Both the position numbers and the translations under genes were made by a program. The notes under the pieces were generated by a model. That model was given only the letters and a program-made list of their open reading frames with translations, had not been told where the DNA came from and made no database searches. A DNA stretch of 64,000 bases from Eremophila alpestris peregrina (Eukaryota; Chordata; Aves; Passeriformes; Alaudidae), in the NCBI GenBank assembly GCA_009792885.1, contig WMCF01000089.1, positions 382,239-446,238 of the forward strand. Direction: 5' to 3'. Positions 53,815-64,000 of the stretch are shown here, one piece after another; position 1 is the first letter of the stretch; every line of letters starts with the position of its first letter.

Positions 53815-53920
53815 ATGACGGCGGAGGAGAGGCGGAACCTGCGCTGCTACAGGCGGTACATCGAGAGGAGCCTGAACCCCGTGTACATCCTCGGCAACAT
53901 GACGGACTGGCTGTCCGACG
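53815..53920 (+). CDS. RIGI exon 1 (coding part): start of CARD1
   Basis: Encodes residues 1-35 plus the first base of codon 36, beginning MTAEERRNLRCYRRYIERSL. The donor GTGAGA follows at 53921. The intron to the next exon is only 91 bases and very GC-rich. The transcription start is upstream and not defined. Confidence 0.93.
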
Positions 53921-56900
53921 GTGAGAGCCGGCAGCGGCGCTGCCCCGCGCCCGCCGCCCCCGCCCCTGCCTCTTCCCACTCCCCTCACTGCCTGTGCCGG
54001 CTTCTTGCCAGAGGTGAAGGAGAGGGTCCGCAAGGAGGAGGAGAAGGGGGTGACGGCGGCCGCCGCGCTGTTCCTGGACGCCGTGCTGCTGCTGGAGGCG
54101 GAGGGCTGGCTCCGGGCCTTCGTGGATGCCCTGGTTGCAGCAGGTGGGTGCCGCTCCCGGGAGGGGTTTTGGCGCTGCTCCCGAGCTGGAACAGCCGCCC
54201 GCGTTCAGCGGGAGCGGGACAGAGCTGCCCGGCGCTCCCCGGACCCGCAGGGGCGCTCTGTCGGCCCTGGGTTCTGCGGCCGGTCCTGTCACACCAAGCC
54301 GGATGCCGCAGGAAAAGGCAGGCTGGGAATAAGCCTGTAGGGAGGTGAAGCAGCTGGAACAGTTCTGAGGATAGAAAAAGCCTCATTGACAGGAGACTTG
54401 TCTGTCTCAAAACCTTTAGAGAAGAAACAAGGCAGCCATTGTTCTCACCAAATACAAGGAAAGAAGGCTAAATCCTCTGAAACAGAAAGCCAGAAGGGTT
54501 TCAGGAGGGGCGTGGGCATCGACTGGTAGCGCGGGATAGCTTTACTCAACAACAGAGTCTTAAATGACTTTTTTAAAAAATTAAATTACTCAGTGGCATT
54601 GAAAGTCTTCTTTTTCAAGAAGTAAGTAACCATTGGTAGTTTATAAGGATGATTTTTCCACAGTAGCTATAACTACGTGATGTGCAAGTTCTATTTTTGA
54701 AATAGAGGAGACTGTGAAGGTATAAAATTAGCAGCATCTTCTATACACGTATATTGTATCATAGATTCTTGTTGGTGTTGTGTTAGATATGTTGGACCCC
54801 ACAATCTCATGCCTTAACCTACTTCTGTTTTCATCTCCTCACCATTAATTAATCATCTCAGCAAACAAATATTACAAAGTTTCCTATCACTTGGATGTAA
54901 CCCACTCATCCCTTAAAGCAAGTACTACTAGGTCCACAGCAACCTTTTAACAGTCTGTGGTAATCCTGATTTCTGAATTTCAGGACTATCTACTTTGAAC
55001 TTCCTAGTAGTGTTCAGTTTCATGTATCCTCAGCAAAAATTTGAGACAGTTAGCCTGCTGATTGAAAGTGCTATCCGAAGTACTTGTTAATTGGGCCAGA
55101 GACTAGAATTTAGGATTACTCTTCTTTTTTGGCAGATGCAGGAATAAGTAGTACTTAGACTAAAGACATTATGGTGGTAAATATCCACACGACTCTCCTG
55201 TTCTTCTAAAAGGAAATAAGAAGTTAGGCAAATTCCTTCTGTTTGCCCACAAGGTCCTCTAGGACCTTGATCTGCTTTTTTTCACTTCAGAAGCCTACAC
55301 AGCAAATCACACAAGTCCTTAAAATATGCTTCCCTGCCACTGTCTGTTCCAGTATGACAGTATTTTCAGCTATTTGATGACTGTCTAGGTTGCAGGTGTC
55401 TGCAATACTTTCAGTCAGGGACTGGCTTGAATCCAGTACAGTAGGGATTTTTGAAGGAGGGTGTAGGCAAGGACAAGCATCTTGTGATTCTGACTAGTGT
55501 CCTTTGATCTGGGAATCCTGTGGAAGAGAATCATGAAATGCAAGAATTGCAAGGATTATATGATTGAAAGACAGGAATGGAGTTAGTTGCTTGGGTGATG
55601 TGATATGTGACATAGTGTGGCTCTCTTTAATTTCTGCAGGTGCTACTGCTCTTTTAGCATAGGGTTTTTCATATTAGACATAGACATGCTATAAAGGAAA
55701 ATAGCCACTCATTAGATAGATTAATCACCTAGATTTTTACCATTTACAGGAGAAAACAATTTCAATTTCTCCAGCGTGTCTGAGAAAATGTTTTTTCAGC
55801 TTGTTCCTACCTATTCTAGCTAGAGATTGAATTCACAGTAATGATTTGTCTCTTTTTCTGAAAGGTTACACTGGACTGGCAGAAGCAATTGAAAACTGGG
55901 ACTTCAGCAAACTGGAAAAACTGGAGCTGCACAGGCAGTTGTTGAAGCGGATAGAAGCAACAATGCTAGAAATTGATCCTGTAGCAATCATGCCATACAT
56001 AAACACATGCCTGATAGAGAGGGAGTGTGATGAGATCCTGCAGGTACGGTAAAATCCTGGTATTTGCCTAGTTTTGCTTCACAGAAGAGCTGACTTCCTC
56101 ACTTGTGGGTTGATTCAGTGCCTGTGTGACAGGTGGCTGGATGAAGAGGATGGCTGACCACAGGACTGCCATAATTTTTTATATTTTTTTCTTTTCCCAT
56201 TCTGAAATGGAAAGCCTCAGAGGTTTATGGCAGATAGAGTTTATTACAAGGACTTTGCCAGACAGAAAATTGACAGAATAGCTCTGTGATGTTTCACACC
56301 ATTTACAAATATTCAAACAAATGGCCTGCCTCTTGTTATAGCCTGGCTAAGCTCAGTGTGTAACTACACTGGCAGAATTGAAGCTGTAGTGGGTAAATGG
56401 CTGAGTCTCATTGTAAAGCTTGTATTCATTGAGAAGGAACCTCAGGTATAACACATTCACCTACCAAACAAAGAGCAGTGGGTTTGATTGCTCAGAACTT
56501 ACAGTGGTATCTGTTTGTGGTGTGTGCAGATCAGTGAGTACAGAAGCAAAGCAGCTGGGATCACTAAACTCATTGAATGCCTCTGTCGCTCGGATAAGGA
56601 AAACTGGCCCAAAAGCCTTCAGCTGGCATTGGATAATGCAGGATATTACAATGCAAGTGAACTCTGGAATGTAAGAGAAGGTAAAATGTGAATTGTTTTT
56701 ATGATACTCTTTTCCCATTCTTATACCAGACAGTAATTTTTTTCAGGAGAATCAGATAGTTTAGAAGGATACCGTCAGACTACGTTGTGGTCTAAAAGAA
56801 AAGCCTTTTAAAAATTATTTTAAATGTCTTTGATATAAAATTAAATACAAGTACTATCCTTCAAACAGGCAGAAGTTAGTTTTTGACTGTTCTTCCTCCC

Positions 56901-59900
56901 AAATGGTTAGGCGTGGTACCTTTTCTTGGTAAGGGCAATCAGGCAGCACAGCCTCTGAAGGCATAAAAATAGCCAAATAGTTCTCTTCCTCCTTCCCATC
57001 TTAATTAAACTTATTCCATCTTTTTGGTTGCTTGAGTTGTGATGAATGCCATATTTTCCGATAAAATATGGTTAGTAATGTGATAGTCTAGAGAGTGATA
57101 CACTTCTGTGATCCCCAGAACAGATAATATACCTTTTTCTATGAGAAATCGATACACAGCCCTTACCAAGTTGTTATGTTCATATTTTGTAAAAGTGCAG
57201 AATTGCCTCTCATAAGATTTTGCTTTTGTTGTTGAATTTACCTTTACATCTCTTATCCGGATAATTAATTATGATATATGCATAAAGTTGTATACATAAT
57301 TAATAAATTTATTAAAATATAGGTAAAGTAATGCATAAGCATAATACCTCCATGTATATAGATATTATTTTATGTAGCTGGTGGTTATACATTTTATTTG
57401 TTGGCAGTTACATTTTTAAATTGAAGTTATCACTGTCTTTTGGGGCAGCTTCCTCTAACATCCAACTCAGCAAAGCCAAAGTCAGCCTACTGAAGAGACA
57501 TTGTCCGTATTGGAAGCATTTTAGTGCTGGCAGTTAAGAAAAGTTGGTACCAGAAAGTAATTGCAGATATTGGGTGCTTTCTGGAGCTGGATTGATGTGC
57601 AGGTGTGATCTTTCTCCCAGTCCAAAAGCAGTGCTTCGTTATCATATGTTCTGTTTGCAAAGAGACTCTTCATACAGGGCCCAGGAATGGTTCTTTGAGA
57701 AAGTATTAATTATAACACCAAAGAAAATTTCTCTTTTGATTACTCTTAATCTTAACCTCTCTTTATGTTACTTATTAATTACTTTATATTAATATAAAGA
57801 ATAGAGATATTCTTACAATTTCTAGGTCCTTTCAGCAGATGGGGAGAAAGTAATCTCGAATTTACAAAGCTTATTTGAATTCCTAAGAACTTTTCATGCT
57901 TGTGGTTAATGTCTGTGTTACATAGTGACTTCTTTTCACTAAACACAGAGGATAAACTTTCCTCCCAATCTATTGTCTCCCTTGTTTTTATGGAAGGTGT
58001 TACACATACACTGTGTTCTTCTAAGACCAAGATTCTCTGTGCTATCCATCTTCCTTGAAAAGGAGCCTGTGTGCAGCATCATTTTGTGTAGTCTTTTTCT
58101 TCCAGCAACCAACTCCTTCACCTTGCCATCACACTAAATGTGTTTTTAAATCATAAGGATCAATAACATGCCTTTTTTTTCCATTTATACAGATAATGGC
58201 AAAGATGTTGATGGCAAAATGACAAATGCCTCTGAGAATCACTTTGAAACCACGATGACATTTTTTGAAGAAGCAGAATGTGATAATCTCAGTGAAAATC
58301 TCTCTTCGGTTTCAGGTAAGTCTTAAGGACTTAGATGTTTGTGGTTGGTATTTTCCATTTCCTTAGATTCCTGAAGGACACAGATGTAGTGTGCCACAGT
58401 AGAAGGTACTGAGGAATTAGTGCAAATCTCTGACTTGATTTAGCTGTCTCCTGTTTTAATGTTTAAAGAATCTCATGCTGGGCATTGCAAATGTTAGGGG
58501 TTGCCCCTCATTTATCACATTTCTAATGAAAAGTTGTTCTGTCAGCACATTATCAAAACTGGTCCCCAAACACCAGTTTGGGGTTTGTTCATGCACCTCT
58601 TCTCTGATATAATCAATTCACATATGATCTGATATTAACCAGTTTAGAGAACTGAATGTGACTGCAAAGGATCTGTGCAGTGACTGTCATGGCCAATTTT
58701 GCTCCACTAGTAGTTTCTAGTTCTTGTTCCATAAGTCCAAACACTCTGACAAGACCACAGTTTAAGAGAGTGATAACTTCAAAAGTCTGTAGAGCAGAAG
58801 GCTAAAATAAATCCTGTGCATGTATTTGGGGAAAAAAATCCCTTGTGTTTTCATTCTGAGTTGAAAGAAGACCAGTTGAAGTGAGCATTGTCAGCCAAGA
58901 CCTTGAAATGTATTCATTTCTTGAATCGCATTTGATGGGTAACAAAAGTGTGCCATCAGACTCCCACAAAATGCTTGTTTGGTGCATCTGTCCTGTTAAA
59001 AGGTTTGTCTGTCAGAGAATGTTCTGTGCAGAGCCTGCAAGGACTCTACTACCTTTATCATTTTAGATAGCAACTGTATGGGGAGCAACGTATTTTTGTG
59101 CATTTTTATTGCAACACTCTTCACAAAAACATTGTTTTATCCTAGAAAGCGTCTATGAGTCTTCATCTGTTTATGAACCAAAGAAGGCTAGGAGCTACCA
59201 GATTGAGCTTGCACAGCCTGCTATTGATGGGAAAAACACATTGATTTGTGCCCCCACAGGTAAGGAGACAGACATTTCTTAGAAAAATGCTCTTGGTGCA
59301 TATGGCTGTGGAGGATAGGGAATGGTAAAGGTTGAATCAGACTTCTTCAGCCCTTTATTTCAAAGCTGTCTCCCTTGCAGTAGATCCAGATCTGCAGTTA
59401 ATGACCATGGGCAGCACAGAGGCTGGCAAGGCAGACGTGTCTGTTGGCACATCAGTGCTTGTATTCGGCACATTCAGTATTCATTTCTGTGTTCTGACTT
59501 CTGCTTTCTCACTCCTCAGTGTGGATTTTTCAGTTAAAGCCAGTCACTTATCATTGCAGATATTTAAGAAATTTGTCTTGCAAGTTGAAGGAAAAATAGA
59601 GTGAATTAGCCTGAGGCTTCCCTCTCTTCCCTGCTGCAATGCCTACAACATCCAGACAGCCTAATTTTCCCCTAAGCCCTGGAGAGGCAAGTGGGACAAC
59701 AGAGGCAGAGAAAAGCTCTGGGGAGCCTGCACAGTGAGCCTGAAGGCCAAAGGAAAACAGCTGGGAGAGGAGCAAGGCTGGAGGGGAAGGATGGAAGCTG
59801 CAAGGGCCTGGTGTCTGTACATAGTCTGATTTGATGTGAGAGCACATGCTAAGAGGGAAAAACAGACTCAGTGATTTCAAAGAATTTAAATACAACTGCA

Positions 59901-62775
59901 AATGGATTTTAATCCCCAGTGACTGCTTAATGGCCTTTACAGACTGAGACTGTGAGAGAGAAAGGGATGATTCCCTACTCAAGTAAACAACATGCTTGTG
60001 TTCAGATCTTCTCCAAAGGTGTTCAAGTCTGGAAGAGTAATGGCCCCATTGTCAGCTTCCCTTTGTTACAAGGCATTCAGATGAGACAAGCCACTGCTTA
60101 CAGATGCACCTTTTCATACTAGTCCTTTACCTTTTATGTTTTTTGTTTGAAGGATCTGGAAAAACTTTTGTGGCGCTTCTGATTTGTGAACATCATTTGC
60201 AAAACGTTCCCTCAGGACGAAAGGCAAAAGTTGTCTTCCTTGCAACCAAACTGCCAGTGTATGAGCAACAGAAAAATGTATTCAGGCAGCATTTTGAAAG
60301 AAGTGGGTAAGTGTAATTCTACCTGGTGGCTTCCTCCACAGGAAATGAACTGCCCTGTAGGTTAGCTGTGCCTAGGGCAAGATGTAATGGGTTTACCGGT
60401 GAACAAGAGTGTTTGACAGTAACATCAGGATGATGTGTAGCTGCAAGAATGGCATTGCCATGGCAGACTTTGTTTGGAGAATGTCAAGTCTGCTTTTGGA
60501 GAGTTTAACCACTCATAGAAATGTTGAAAGTATTTCTGTACTTAAAGGGTGAGATGTGTTCTCTTTTGAGACTCCTTTCATACCTGCTTCCAAAGATGAG
60601 GTAGTTCCTCACAGTAGCAGTGGAATTCTTCTTGCCATTCTCAGAGTCTCTCTTTTCTAAATGGAAGGACCCAAACTTCTTTGTTTTAACAGCCTCTAGT
60701 CAGAAAATGATCGTCCACCTCTCAGACAGGACTGCAAATTGCTTAGAGGAGCATTACCAACCTATATCTTTAGATTTTGAGGGAATTGGTTACTGAACAT
60801 CCACATATGTATCCTTATAGCTTTGGGAAAAGGAGGCTGCTGGGCAGAAACAGTCCCATGATGCCAGACATGTACACAAAAGGAATGTTACATGTGAACT
60901 GACAAATGCGGCTTAAATCAAGTACAAGTTAATCACTCCTCAAATACAATACATTTGTGTTAATGGTAGTTGAAAATCCAGTTATTTACCCTCAGCTTTT
61001 TTTTTCTCAACTTCTGTGGTCATCCTGCCAGCTCCAACTCTTTGACATTTGAAAGTCAGAAACTGCCTTTCATGCTTGCTGAAAAGCTCATTTTTCTAGT
61101 TTTCATTGTCCTGCAAGATATCCTTTTTCATACCCTGCTTTTTGCATCTTCTTTCCAGATATTCTGTTCAAGGCATTTGTGGTGAAACAGTTGCAAATAT
61201 CTCTGTAGAAAATGTTATACAGGACAGTGACATCATTGTGCTAACGCCCCAGATTCTTCTGAATAGCATGGAGAAAGGGATCCTTAGCTCCCTCTCCATC
61301 TTCACTCTGATGATATTTGATGAGTGCCACAACACTACAGGCAACCACCCTTACAATGTGTTGATGGCCAGATACCTGGATCAAAAACTTGACTCCTCTG
61401 CAAACCAGCTGCCTCAGGTAAGGCCCAGCCCATCAGTGGTGGATACATTAGAGGAAAGTGTTTTGCAATGCAGTCAGCGAAGTCTTGCCTTTTGTGCTGG
61501 TCCAGTTCAAACTCCCATTTAACAATAACTGCAATAGAAATGGTGGCATCTGGAAGACTTTTTCATGCTTGGACACTTCCAGGCTTTTTTTCCATGTTAC
61601 ATTTTCCCTGTAGCTGCCAAGAAAGACTGATCAAGCGTGACAAAGGAAGAGCTGAACTGGGAAGAAAGCATGTAATTTAGTAATCTCCTTGTTACCTCTC
61701 TGTTGCTGTTTTCTGCCCAATAAAATGGAGCCACCACCACTGCTGGCATGAGGTTTTCATCCAGCTGAGAAGACATCTCTGAATGAATGAATGCAAAGGA
61801 TGGGTCTGGGTGTGGGTTTGGTCTTCCTCTGTATGATAAGCACTGACAAATCCAGCTTGCTATAGATTTAAGTGGCTGGGTTGTTTATTTTAGGTTTGAA
61901 TACTCTAATTTTGAGTGCCTTGGAGAGGGCATGAATACATACAGGTTTTGGTTCTTCAGATTTTGTGCCTGCTTCTTGTTTATTCTGCTGCCTGTTTTAT
62001 TTGCATGTTTTTGAAGGTGATGGCAATTTGGTGACTGGTAACAATGTCTCCTGTTTTTATTCCATTTGTGACAAAGGAGCAACCACTGCTATTCATTTGT
62101 GTGCTTAGATTGTAGGTTTAACTGCTTCTGTTGGGGTTGGTAGTGCCAAGAGCACTAATGAAACAGTAGAGCACATCTGTACCCTCTGCTCCTACCTTGA
62201 CATTCAGGCCATATCCACTGTCAGAGAGAACAAAGAAGATCTGCAAAGGTTTGGAAACAAGCCAGAAACACGTAAGTACACTTCCTTTTTATTTTCCTGT
62301 GAGTTGCAAAGCACTGTGATTATAGCAGCTACCCAATTCTCCTGTTTTTTAGATAAAGGTGAAACTAAGTTGGAACTTTGCTTCCTGCTAGCTTGAAAGA
62401 AGTTTAGGCTTGCAATCTCCTGCAGTAAGGCAGTGGCCACTTGGGCATATTTTTTCTCTGCTGTTGATACACCATCTCTAGTTTTTATTCAGTTCTGCCA
62501 GTGAGGATTGGGGGCTGCTTTTTCTGTGCACCTGCAGTGCTCATTAGCAATTAACTTGATTGTGGTTGCATTAAGAACCACGTATAGCATTCTTCTGGAC
62601 AAGAATTTATTCTGTGCTTCCTGAGGAAATGTTTTACTGACACAGCACACTGAGTTACATTTCTTTTCTCTAGATATCAGATGGGTTAAAATGCGAGCTC
62701 AGAATCACTTTGCAGACATTATCTCAGTTCTGATGTCTGAGACAGAGGTGTTGATGAGGAAGACTTACTCAGTGG
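53815..62775 (+). CDS. RIG-I, 5' half of the gene (10 coding exons)
   Basis: RIG-I senses short 5'-triphosphate double-stranded RNA in the cytosol and signals through its CARDs to MAVS, inducing interferon. Ten exons join in one frame with GT-AG introns to give 494 residues of about 930; the rest lies past the window. CARD1 is about residues 1-88 and CARD2 about 96-189, followed by a linker and the Hel1 domain. Visible helicase motifs are the Q motif (Q249), Walker A GSGKT (269-273; mammals have GCGKT), VVFLATKLPVYEQQ (Ia), LTPQ (Ib), DECH (374-377) and GLTAS (III, 409-413). Numbering runs two ahead of human. The start ATG has G at -3 and aligns with the mammalian N terminus. No frameshift or stop is seen, so the gene looks intact. 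Retention is notable because chicken lacks it. MDA5 and LGP2 are excluded by the CARD and linker sequences. Confidence 0.95.
54012..54143 (+). CDS. RIGI exon 2: CARD1
   Basis: 132 bases, residues 36-79 plus one base. Acceptor TTGCCAG is weak in pyrimidines, but the GC context and the alignment fix it. It reads EVKERVRKEEEKGVTAAAAL then EAEGWLRAFVDALVAAG, aligning with mammalian GWFRGFLDALDHAG. Donor GTGGGT. Intron 2 is about 1.7 kb. Confidence 0.93.
54144..55864 (+). other. RIGI intron 2
   Basis: GC-rich for the first ~150 bases (CpG island), then AT-rich. No exon, repeat family or RNA gene recognised. Confidence 0.8.
55865..56043 (+). CDS. RIGI exon 3: end of CARD1, start of CARD2
   Basis: 179 bases, residues 80-139. 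Acceptor TTTTTCTGAAAG. It reads YTGLAEAIENWDFSKLEKLE, then HRQLLKRIEATMLEIDP and CLIERECDEILQ, matching the CARD1-CARD2 junction. Donor GTACGG; the intron after it is phase 0. Confidence 0.94.
56530..56680 (+). CDS. RIGI exon 4: CARD2
   Basis: 151 bases, residues 140-189 plus one base. Acceptor TGTGTGCAG, donor GTAAAA. It contains CLCRSDKENWPKSLQLALD and NASELWNVRE, closely matching the mammalian CARD2 core (LLRSDKENWPK). Confidence 0.95.
56681..58192 (+). other. RIGI intron 4
   Basis: About 1.5 kb, AT-rich. Short open frames only; no mobile element recognised. Confidence 0.8.
58193..58315 (+). CDS. RIGI exon 5: CARD-helicase linker
   Basis: 123 bases, residues 190-230 plus one base. It starts DNGKDVDGKM, whose lysine falls where mammals have the ubiquitinated K172 region, then an acidic stretch (FFEEAECDNLSENLSS) that matches the mammalian linker (DPECQNLSENS). 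Acceptor TTATACAG, donor GTAAGT. This is the most divergent part of the gene. Confidence 0.9.
59146..59259 (+). CDS. RIGI exon 6: Q motif and start of Hel1
   Basis: 114 bases, residues 231-268 plus one base. RSYQIELAQP holds the Q motif, and GKNTLICAPTG leads into Walker A, which is split across the next intron. Acceptor TTATCCTAG, donor GTAAGG. Confidence 0.95.
60153..60306 (+). CDS. RIGI exon 7: Walker A and motif Ia
   Basis: 154 bases, residues 269-319 plus two bases. It completes GSGKT (K272 binds ATP phosphate), then LLICEHHLQNVPSGRKAK, VVFLATKLPVYEQQKNVF and RQHFERSG. Acceptor GTTTGAAG is short in pyrimidines but has a T-rich tract before it. Donor GTAAGT. Confidence 0.95.
61159..61417 (+). 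CDS. RIGI exon 8: motif Ib and DECH box
   Basis: 259 bases, residues 320-406. It reads YSVQGICGETVANISVEN, then DIIVLTPQILLNSM (motif Ib region), LSIFTLMIFDECHNTTGNHP with the catalytic DECH at 61319-61330, and YLDQKLDSSANQLPQ. Acceptor CTTTCCAG, donor GTAAGG. Confidence 0.96.
62109..62271 (+). CDS. RIGI exon 9: motif III
   Basis: 163 bases, residues 407-460 plus one base. It begins IVGLTASVGVGSAKSTNE, containing motif III (TAS), which couples ATP hydrolysis to RNA movement, then VEHICTLCSYLDIQAIST. Acceptor GTGCTTAG, donor GTAAGT. Confidence 0.95.
62674..62775 (+). CDS. RIGI exon 10: end of Hel1
   Basis: 102 bases, residues 461-494 plus one base. It reads HIRWVKMRAQNHFADIISVL then MSETEVLMRKTYSV, aligning with mammalian KFKYIIAQLMRDTESL. 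Acceptor TTCTCTAG, donor GTAAGA. No continuing exon is seen in the remaining 1.2 kb; the rest of the gene is outside. Confidence 0.9.
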
Positions 62776-64000
62776 GTAAGATGTTGTAATATGCCTGTAT
62801 AGCAGTCCAGTATTTGATTAAATAATTGTGAATCCTTATAGCTGCTACAACAGACATTCTTTTTTCACTTCCTTTCTCCTTCATTTTCAGTTGCATTTAA
62901 CCAATATTTCCCAAATAAAAGATCACAGATGAGAGATTCAACTATTTTCCTGTTATACCTGATTAGTTTGATAATCATAAATATTTTTGCTTGAATTTCA
63001 GCCTGCATGCAACTAAAAATGGTGTGCTTTTGACACTGTCAAATCCTTCTTAATTTAAAGAATCTAAAACAAAAGGGCTTGCATTCAAAATGCAGTGGGC
63101 TGGATTCCATTGATGAGAGATACCTTTGTGATCTTATTTAAACATTTCTCCAAATCCTTCACACCTAATCTGTCTCTGTTAGGAAAATAAGAAACAACAT
63201 AGTGGCATTACTCTGAATGTTGTAATATTTTCCTTACAGCAAGAGTTAATTTTCACACTTGCTGCTCTGACACTTCTTGTGTTTTCTCTGGGGTCCAAAC
63301 TGCACTCGGAGTTATTTCTAGGGCTGCCCTGGGCACCTTTTCTGGTCAGCATTCTGTCCTCTTTATGCTTCTGGGTATTCCTATTTCCACTTTTTCCCAG
63401 GTTTCCATTATTTTCCATTGAAAAGCCTTTGAGGTAAGGTTTCAGAGTAGGATCTGTGCAACATGAACATCACTGGAGAGAGGATATGGCTGCCCAAGAA
63501 AAGAAACAATTGTCAGTAGGATTCCAGTTTCAGGAGCTGCTCTGGTGGGAAGGTTTGCGGAGAGTAGATGCGTGATTATGAAAAGAAAACGGGTCTCATG
63601 ATCGAGAGATTAATTCTGTAACCCTTCAGAAATAAATTGATTTTTTCTGCTTTTGCAGAGTTCCTAAAAGTGGTGTCCAGTAAGTGGCTTTTTCAAAAAA
63701 TTGGAGAGCAGAAGAGGGGTACAAAGCAGAGACCCATGAATAGATATGTCCAAGATCAGCCTTGGTATCTCCAGCTCTGGATTAAAGGACGTTGTCTGTG
63801 CTTAGACTTAGGTTTTTGCACACTGACTGCAGTGCCTTAAACATGTTCACCTCAATTCTAGATTTCCACCCTGCCCTCCACTTTCCAGATATTTGAGAGT
63901 GAACTATATTCTGGGGCAGGAAGGGAGAATTAAAACCCTCATGCAACCAAAAATAATCCAGCAAAACAACCCAAAACCCAAGAAGCCTGATCAAAAAACA
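62776..64000 (+). other. RIGI intron 10, partial
   Basis: Follows a canonical donor. An open frame at 63637-63840 after a TTTTGCAG-like acceptor reads EFLKVVSSKWLFQKIGE, but does not match the RIG-I segment expected next, so it is not called an exon. Otherwise nothing recognised. Confidence 0.7.

Larger units (their letters stand above)
53680..54300. promoter_or_regulatory. CpG island spanning RIGI exons 1-2
   Basis: Abrupt rise in G+C and CpG density, with GC-box cores GGGGCGG at 53689-53695 and 53736-53742. It covers the 5' UTR, exon 1, the 91-base intron 1, exon 2 and the start of intron 2. Such islands mark TATA-less promoters. The large antisense open frames here (for example 53633-54292) are by-products of high GC. 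Confidence 0.75.

Noticed and set aside
53633..54292. 219-codon antisense open frame over RIGI exons 1-2
   Set aside because: It is a low-complexity Arg/Pro/Gly/Ala product of the CpG island opposite a well-supported gene.
59551..59982. 143-codon antisense frame in RIGI intron 6
   Set aside because: Ser/Leu-rich with no known family; lies inside an intron with no supporting signals.
63637..63840. Open frame after a TTTTGCAG-like site as RIGI exon 11
   Set aside because: Its translation (EFLKVVSSKWLFQKIGE...) does not match the RIG-I segment expected after exon 10 and runs into a stop without a convincing donor.
1..64000. tRNA, rRNA, CRISPR array or bacterial-type operon
   Set aside because: None seen on either strand by eye; the sequence is vertebrate nuclear DNA.

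Overview
The window is vertebrate nuclear DNA, almost certainly from a bird. The pointers are several CR1 LINE fragments in both orientations, one solo LTR that resembles a widespread avian ERVL-type family, and a spliced gene whose translation matches RIG-I, with avian-looking residues. Chicken is reported to have lost this gene, so the source is probably another bird lineage; the exact species cannot be told from the sequence.

Layout. Positions 1-53000 contain no protein-coding gene I can recognise. This is an AT-rich intergenic region holding a decayed CR1 element (2583-4415, minus), a solo LTR (4510-5007, minus), a second old CR1 (about 12150-13262, plus), an older CR1-like remnant (about 30786-30905, plus), three short CR1 3' pieces near 47.2, 49.2 and 52.8 kb, and several simple repeats. 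Within it are a few non-repeat signals worth a look: a perfect four-unit heat-shock element, a CpG-rich patch near 44.3 kb, two exon-like stretches with good splice signals, and some transcription-factor motif clusters. None is proven functional.

From about 53.6 kb the base composition switches to a CpG island. This is the promoter and first two exons of RIGI (DDX58), the cytosolic sensor of 5'-triphosphate double-stranded RNA. An IRF element and a perfect ISRE lie 140-185 bases before the ATG, and a run of evenly spaced GGG tracts sits just upstream of the start codon. Ten coding exons follow on the plus strand up to 62775, in one continuous reading frame with GT-AG introns. They encode both CARD domains, the linker and most of the first helicase domain (motifs Q, I, Ia, Ib, II and III), about 494 of roughly 930 expected residues. 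The remaining helicase and C-terminal RNA-binding exons lie beyond the right edge.

The ISRE/IRF promoter fits the known biology: interferon and IRF signalling raise RIG-I, and RIG-I in turn drives IRF3/7 through MAVS.
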